Virus record (IMG/VR): IMGVR_UViG_3300009177_000093
Location: 1 to 29,617 of that record
DNA: 29,617 bases
Source of the DNA: a virus
Strand: one strand, 5' to 3'
Made by a program: the position numbers and the translations under genes. Below, one piece after another: positions 26,143 through 29,617 of the stretch (position 1 is the first letter of the stretch; each line of letters opens with the position of its first letter). The notes under the pieces were generated by a model. The model ran no database searches, was not told the origin of the DNA, and saw only the letters and a list, made by a program, of their open reading frames with translations.

Positions 26143-26458
26143 AGCGCCACCCGAGCATGAGCCGCACGATAAACCGGCGCAACCAACCCGGCCGGCGCAA
26201 CGGCACGCGCAAGGCGCCTAATACCATCCATTCCGCCGACCTAATCCCGCTGGCCTTGATCGAGCCCGCGGCGATCGCGCCGGCCGCGATCGTCTCCGCC
26301 GTAATCGAGCCGGCCGGCGCCGGCTTCGCGTCGTCGTCGAGCGTGCGAAACGGATCTTGTCTTTTGCTCATGCGTGTTGCTTCCTCGATCTCAGAAACGC
26401 GGTATCGGGAGAGCGCCTCAGCCCTCCTGAAAGCGTCCAAAGCATCCTGCTTGCTCAT
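26129..26458 (-). CDS. Small protein with hub-like repeats and a basic C-terminus (109 aa)
   Basis: I chose the ATG at 26458 because it overlaps the upstream stop as ATGA; an internal ATG at 26371 has a strong GAGGA site and gives an 80-aa form. The centre, AGSITAETIAAGAIAAGSIK, repeats the unit found in the tail hub shaft and in the 24765 gene. The C-terminus (VLGALRVPLRRPGWLRRFIV, then RLMLGWRYDDV) is basic and amphipathic. No family recognised. Confidence 0.65.
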   Translation of the reverse strand: MSKQDALDAFRRAEALSRYRVSEIEEATRMSKRQDPFRTLDDDAKPAPAGSITAETIAAGAIAAGSIKASGIRSAEWMVLGALRVPLRRPGWLRRFIVRLMLGWRYDDV

Positions 26459-26940
26459 GCCAGTAATTTCCTCAATTCAGAACCGACGAAATCGCGCAAG
26501 CGGTTCAAATGGCCGCTCATGCCGGCCTTGTACGCCGGATATAACCAGGGTCTTTCCGGCGTGCCGCGTTCGCTGATCGCCCGCGCGATCGGAAACGCCG
26601 CGGACTCCGGTATCCCTTTGCGCGCGCACCAGGCGCGAATTTTATCTAGTGGCGGAAAATGCGGCGCCGTCCCAAACTCGATAAACGGTGCGTGCTTCGC
26701 CGTCGAAAAGACGACGACGGAATTACCGAGCCGCGAAACGCTAAACTCGATCGAGTCGTAAAGCTCGTGCGTATCGTACGCGTCGATTTGCATGACGTTT
26801 TTGCGCGCTTCGTTGCGGATTTCCACGGCCGTTTCGACGTTCGCCGAGTTGACCCAATCGGGAAATTGCGCGCGCAAATTGCCGAAATTCGCCTTTATCT
26901 TCGCGTCGCCGGTGATCTTTGCGCTAAGAACTCGCGCCAT
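26455..26940 (-). CDS. HK97 gp10-like protein
   Basis: The 161-aa product begins MARVLSAKITGDAKIKANFG, then VETAVEIRNEARKNVMQIDA, with YDTHELYDSIEFSVSRLGNS, HAPFIEFGTAPHFPP and RPWLYPAYKAGMSGHLNRL. The helix with KNV, the T.(E)L..SI strand, the FIEFGT...FP loop and the P(F/W)L.PA segment are the marks of the HK97 gp10 / tail completion family. It is involved in joining tail to head. Position between head closure and tail terminator genes fits exactly. Confidence 0.87.
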   Translation of the reverse strand: MARVLSAKITGDAKIKANFGNLRAQFPDWVNSANVETAVEIRNEARKNVMQIDAYDTHELYDSIEFSVSRLGNSVVVFSTAKHAPFIEFGTAPHFPPLDKIRAWCARKGIPESAAFPIARAISERGTPERPWLYPAYKAGMSGHLNRLRDFVGSELRKLLA

Positions 26941-26968
26941 TGTTTACAAGTCAGGCTCACTCTGTGAG

Positions 26969-27166
26969 CTAGTTCGCGTGAATGTCGGCCGGCCGTCTGG
27001 AATCGAGATAATTACAAACGCACAACGCACAATAAGCCGTCTTGAGCGTGCCGATATCGGCCGGCGCGAGCGGACACCAGAACACATGCCCGCAACTGAG
27101 CGTCACGAGCGAACCGGCATCGTCGGCCGCGATCGAATCGACATTCCGCGTAAAATCGTCGTTCAC
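26969..27166 (-). CDS. Small cysteine-containing protein (65 aa)
   Basis: The gene starts at GTG 27166, overlapping the upstream stop as GTGA. The product has LSCGHVFWCPLAP and YCALCVCNYL, so a C-x-H-x3-C plus C-x2-C-x-C set that could bind one zinc. No family recognised; not a usual member of the head-tail cassette. Coupled translation with the head closure gene supports it. Confidence 0.7.
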   Translation of the reverse strand: MNDDFTRNVDSIAADDAGSLVTLSCGHVFWCPLAPADIGTLKTAYCALCVCNYLDSRRPADIHAN

Positions 27167-27501
27167 TGCGCGCCGGCCTCTTTACGCTCGCAAATGAGCT
27201 TTAGCCACGTTTCGCGAGCGTCAAGGTTTTCCGGCTCGCCGACGATATCTAGCAACTGATCGCGCCACATGACGCGATAGACGGCCGTAATTCCCGGCTG
27301 ATACCGGATTGTGATTTCGTGGCGTACCCGATCGGCGACCTGATCGCCGGCGAACGTCGGCCGGCCGCTCGGCGTGCGGACGTTCGCCGGCGTATCGGCA
27401 ACCAGGCCGGCCGGCACGGTTTCGCGGTATCCGCCCTGGCCGTCCGGCGTGAGCTCCATTTGGAAAAGCGCGATCCACTCGCGCAAATCGCTAGCCTGCA
27501 T
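27163..27501 (-). CDS. Head closure / head-tail joining protein
   Basis: The 112-aa product, with MQASDLREWIALFQME at the start, GGYRETVPAGLVADTPANVR, the central TPSGRPTFAGDQVADRVRHE and ITIRYQPGITAVYRVMWRDQ, matches the Phage_H_T_join family (SPP1 gp16 / HK97 gp7-like): a small beta-barrel that seals the packaged head and docks the tail. It is found between the gp6-like connector and the gp10-like gene, as expected. Confidence 0.87.
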   Translation of the reverse strand: MQASDLREWIALFQMELTPDGQGGYRETVPAGLVADTPANVRTPSGRPTFAGDQVADRVRHEITIRYQPGITAVYRVMWRDQLLDIVGEPENLDARETWLKLICERKEAGAQ

Positions 27502-27507
27502 CGTATT

Positions 27508-27741
27508 TCATACCCACGTTTCCACGATCGCCCAATCGTCGCCCGGTTGCCGCCCGAGATTGAATAAGCCGGCCGGCAACGCTTGCCGCACTTCGTCGAG
27601 CGTCCGGCCGCGGGCGAACGGCTCGCCGTCGTCGATTGGTTCGGCCGTTCTGCCATCGTATCGCCGGCACACAAATTCATGCGGAAAATCGCTCGGCATC
27701 CCGTACACCGTGTAAAGTGTGACCGCGGTTTTCGTCGTCAC
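27508..27741 (-). CDS. Hypothetical protein in the connector cassette (77 aa)
   Basis: I chose GTG 27741 because it overlaps the upstream stop as GTGA, as other pairs here do; a longer form from ATG 27771 would overlap by 34 bases. The product reads VTTKTAVTLYTVYGMPSDFP, HEFVCRRYDGRTAEP and LGRQPGDDWAIVETWV, a small alpha/beta protein. No family recognised. Inserted between connector and head closure genes, its role is unclear. Confidence 0.7.
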   Translation of the reverse strand: MTTKTAVTLYTVYGMPSDFPHEFVCRRYDGRTAEPIDDGEPFARGRTLDEVRQALPAGLFNLGRQPGDDWAIVETWV

Positions 27742-28310
27742 CCGCTTATCTCGATCTGGAACGGGCGCCACAAGTCCCGTATGCCGTCCGGTATGCCTTG
27801 CCCGCCCATTGCCGCGTACTTTTGATCGCGGCCGCCCGATCGGGATTCATAGAGCACCGTTGCGTACTCTAGAATCCCTTCTTTGATGCCGTCCGGCACG
27901 TCGGCCGGATCATCGCCGTAGCCCGACTCAAACAGTACCGATGCGGCGCCGGCAAGCGGCGACGCGAGCTTTACCACGTTCCATTCGAGCGTGTACGTCG
28001 TCGGATCGACGACGGCGCCGCCCGCGGTAATCGACGTGACGCCTTGCACCTTACCCCGCGGCAAAATGAGCATGAGCGTACACGCACATGTGAGATCATC
28101 CGGCACGTACAACGCCTGCAGAGTTTGCGTGAGAAACGAGCGCCGCGTGTATTGCTCGCCGCGACGCGTCGCCGCGGCGAGCTCCCGATCAATCAATTCC
28201 GGTTGCCGATCGACCGTGAGCCCGTTCAACCTGGCATGATCTATAAATTCTGCGGCCGTAACCGGAATACCGGCCGGTGGTGTAACAACCTCGATTTGCA
28301 GAAATCTCAT
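27738..28310 (-). CDS. Head-tail connector (HK97 gp6-like)
   Basis: The 190-aa product starts MRFLQIEVVTPPAGIPVTAA, continues EFIDHARLNGLTVDRQPELI and DRELAAATRRGEQYTRRSFL, then has a beta-rich centre (LMLILPRGKVQGVTSITAGG, VVDPTTYTLEW) and the helix DVPDGIKEGILEYATVLYES. The 'V.L.EAK.HLR.......D..I...I.AA....E..T.R' pattern is that of the gp6-like connector, which forms a ring under the portal. The start overlaps the upstream stop as ATGA. Confidence 0.88.
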   Translation of the reverse strand: MRFLQIEVVTPPAGIPVTAAEFIDHARLNGLTVDRQPELIDRELAAATRRGEQYTRRSFLTQTLQALYVPDDLTCACTLMLILPRGKVQGVTSITAGGAVVDPTTYTLEWNVVKLASPLAGAASVLFESGYGDDPADVPDGIKEGILEYATVLYESRSGGRDQKYAAMGGQGIPDGIRDLWRPFQIEISG

Positions 28311-28681
28311 AACGGGTCTACTCCGGTTTGATCGGCGAGCCGCAACCACTCGTGTATGTCCGATGCTGTCTTGAGCCCGTCAACGCCGGCGCGCAACGCC
28401 GCGAGCGCCGCGGCGCCGGCCGCGTCCTGCATCGGGTTCATATCCCACGCCGGCGAGTCGATCCACTGTTTGAAGTACGCGCGAATTAGCTCATAGTCGC
28501 GATCGCTGAGAGATTCGACGCGTAATAGCTTGCCGATCGACGCCGCGAGCTCGCCGCCCGTCTCATAAGTCCAGTACTTCGGCGCCGCTGGATCGCTCGG
28601 CAACGGCAGCGACGGATTGAGCGGGCGATTGTGCGGAGTGTCCGCCCGTTCGCCCGCCCGTTCGCCGCGTTTCCCCCTCAT
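28307..28681 (-). CDS. Conserved phage protein with a translated hairpin repeat at its N-terminus (124 aa)
   Basis: The ATG (28681) overlaps the upstream stop as ATGA. The first 20-odd residues (MRGKRGERAGERADTPHNRP) are encoded by hairpin repeat 11. From about residue 34 the product is a regular protein: PKYWTYETGGELAASIGKLL, DRDYELIRAYFKQWIDSPAW, DMNPMQDAAGAAALAALRAG and IHEWLRLADQTGVDPL. I recall similar proteins without the N-terminal extension between capsid and connector genes in other phages, of unknown function. The repeat thus appears to have extended a structural-cassette gene in frame. Confidence 0.72.
   Translation of the reverse strand: MRGKRGERAGERADTPHNRPLNPSLPLPSDPAAPKYWTYETGGELAASIGKLLRVESLSDRDYELIRAYFKQWIDSPAWDMNPMQDAAGAAALAALRAGVDGLKTASDIHEWLRLADQTGVDPL
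28619..28667. repeat. Hairpin repeat copy 11, inside a coding sequence
   Basis: GAGCGGGCGATTGTGCGGAG followed by TCCGCCCGTTCGCCCGCCCG. Left half as in the consensus; the right arm has a CGCCCG expansion. It lies in the first codons of the 28307-28681 gene. Confidence 0.75.
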
Positions 28682-28800
28682 AGCGCCTTGTTTTCCGGCG
28701 CGCCGTCCATCGCCTTGTTAACCGGCGACTTCGCCGGCTTGCGTTTCGGCGTCGGCTTGATCTTTTTCGGCTTCGGTTGCTTCGGTTCGCCTTCGGTCAT
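28678..28800 (-). CDS. Short Lys/Pro-rich protein (40 aa)
   Basis: ATG 28800 is preceded by GGGGGCAAT. The product reads MTEGEPKQPKPKKIKPTPKR and ends KPAKSPVNKAMDGAPENKAL; it is basic and disordered. It is coupled by ATGA to the next gene. Short basic proteins after the capsid gene are common in phages and may bind DNA or the capsid, but this is not shown. Confidence 0.65.
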   Translation of the reverse strand: MTEGEPKQPKPKKIKPTPKRKPAKSPVNKAMDGAPENKAL

Positions 28801-28823
28801 ATTGCCCCCAAAAACGCCGGCAA

Positions 28824-28857
28824 GAATCCCGCCCGCCCTGACAAGAGAGCGGGATTC
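28824..28857 (-). terminator. Hairpin after the capsid gene, possible partial terminator
   Basis: The 9-bp arms GAATCCCGC and GCGGGATTC are perfect, 16 bases apart. On the minus strand TTGCCGGCGTTTTT follows, so a T5 tract starts about 10 bases after the stem. It could lower transcription into the connector genes and so favour capsid, or protect the capsid mRNA end. Confidence 0.45.
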
Positions 28858-28908
28858 CCCCGGCAAAGTCCGGCCGGCACCGTTCGCCGCGGCCGGCCGG
28901 ATTATATC

Positions 28909-29617
28909 TTACTTCGCGCCGCGGCGTACCGGCGTTTCGTCGAGCTCGGTTGTACCCGTCGGTACTACGCCCTTCTCAAACGCCTTTACTTGGAAGATTA
29001 CCAGCGCAAGCCGTTCCTCAATAAGAATCGTCACCATGTTCTTAATGAAGTCGTCTTCGTTCTGATTGGCGACCTGTACATGCACGTCTTCGCGATCGAG
29101 AATCTGTGAATGCCCCTGAAAGGCGCCCGTCAAAAACGTGCCGGCCGCTTGATTCGCCGACGCCACCAGGCGAGTACCCCAAATGCGCCCGCCCGTCGCA
29201 TAATCGAGCGGATTGCTGAAAATGTAATTGCCCGTCGCGTTTTTCAGCATCGCCACATGACCCCAATCGGCCGGATTAACTACCGAGCCGTCGGCGATGA
29301 AGCCCTTTGCGGCGAGATCGAACACGGCCGCGCCGATCGCGTCCACCAACGTTGCGCCCGTTGCGGGCGCCGGCGCCGGCGCCGCGGTTGCGACGGTGTT
29401 AAACCCCTGCAGGTTCGGTGGTGCGCCCGAGCCATTCAAGAGTTGATTGTCTTCAACCGTCTGAATGCCCCAAATCCCGTTGTTTTCGACCTGGGACGCG
29501 AGAAAGGGCAGATCGTCGAAAGTCTGCTTGCTCATTTTGAAGTAATGAGCAATCGTACGGACAACCGACGTGCGCGGCGTGAATACCTTATCGGATTTCG
29601 GCTTCGCCGCGCCCTCA
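28909..29617 (-). CDS. Major capsid protein, HK97 family, C-terminal part (cut by window edge)
   Basis: The frame is open to the right edge, so the true start is outside; the ATG at 29535 is internal. Residues upstream of it (KVFTPRTSVVRTIAHYFK) continue into SKQTFDDLPFLASQVENNG, then VEDNQLLNGSGAPPNLQGF, the IA...K.S.Q...D.P.L and QLLNG.G....L.G signature of the HK97 fold (spine helix and E-loop junction). The P-domain and A-domain follow, with AVFDLAAKGFIADGSVVNPA and DWGHVAMLK, and IWGTRLVASANQAAGTFLTG. About 236 residues are present; the family usually has 300-400. Confidence 0.92.
   Translation of the reverse strand, partial: EGAAKPKSDKVFTPRTSVVRTIAHYFKMSKQTFDDLPFLASQVENNGIWGIQTVEDNQLLNGSGAPPNLQGFNTVATAAPAPAPATGATLVDAIGAAVFDLAAKGFIADGSVVNPADWGHVAMLKNATGNYIFSNPLDYATGGRIWGTRLVASANQAAGTFLTGAFQGHSQILDREDVHVQVANQNEDDFIKNMVTILIEERLALVIFQVKAFEKGVVPTGTTELDETPVRRGAK

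Noticed and set aside
1-29617. Search for integrase, holin/endolysin, tRNA and attachment sites
   Set aside because: No tyrosine or serine recombinase, lysozyme-like or amidase motif, cloverleaf or att-like core was recognised; the 42-aa membrane protein alone is not enough to call a holin.

Overview
The window is most of a tailed-phage (siphovirus-type) genome or prophage with HK97-like head genes. It is GC-rich and nearly all genes lie on the minus strand. Reading in the direction of transcription (right to left) from 29617: the C-terminal part of the major capsid protein, head-tail connectors and head closure, an HK97 gp10-like protein, a tail terminator, the tail tube, a tail assembly chaperone pair with a -1 frameshift arrangement, a 1081-aa tape measure, a tail tip/hub protein with a long alanine-rich repeat, and a 972-aa tail fibre (29617 to about 13884). 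Next comes an accessory/early block (13785 to 7247) of small genes. Four of these genes or gene sets have near-identical sigma70 promoters and leaders, and a DUF932 gene is among them. Then come a replication-initiator-like gene (6788 to 5361), the large terminase (4615 to 3281), more small genes, a frameshifted HNH nuclease, and the start of the portal gene (414 to 1).

Eight genes run the other way, on the plus strand, mostly as isolated cargo: a DUF29 + helix-turn-helix pair with its own promoter and a perfect palindromic operator candidate, a DUF5681/TerS-like gene, a small 'GRLGGLKGG' protein, a BrnT/BrnA toxin-antitoxin pair, and two small genes inside the tail module. A family of about 41-bp perfect or near-perfect hairpins occurs 11 times. 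It sits mainly at the ends of genes and at the borders of the plus-strand cargo, and in several cases the hairpin's first bases supply the stop codon.

The portal is cut by the left edge and the capsid by the right edge. Since portal, protease, capsid is the standard order, the two ends probably belong together on a circular or circularly permuted genome, with a short stretch (rest of portal, protease, start of capsid) missing. No integrase, lysis gene, tRNA or CRISPR was recognised.

The host cannot be fixed from the sequence. Several small families (the 'RLGGLKGG' protein, the MPRK..WF HTH protein, the fibre modules) remind me of Acidobacteriota and other soil Gram-negatives, but this is recall, not a search.

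The most unusual features are a 312-bp in-frame insert flanked by 11-bp direct repeats in the replication gene, carrying its own complete gene in another frame; the dispersed hairpin family, including copies translated inside genes; and the four-fold promoter/leader array with a shared inverted repeat.
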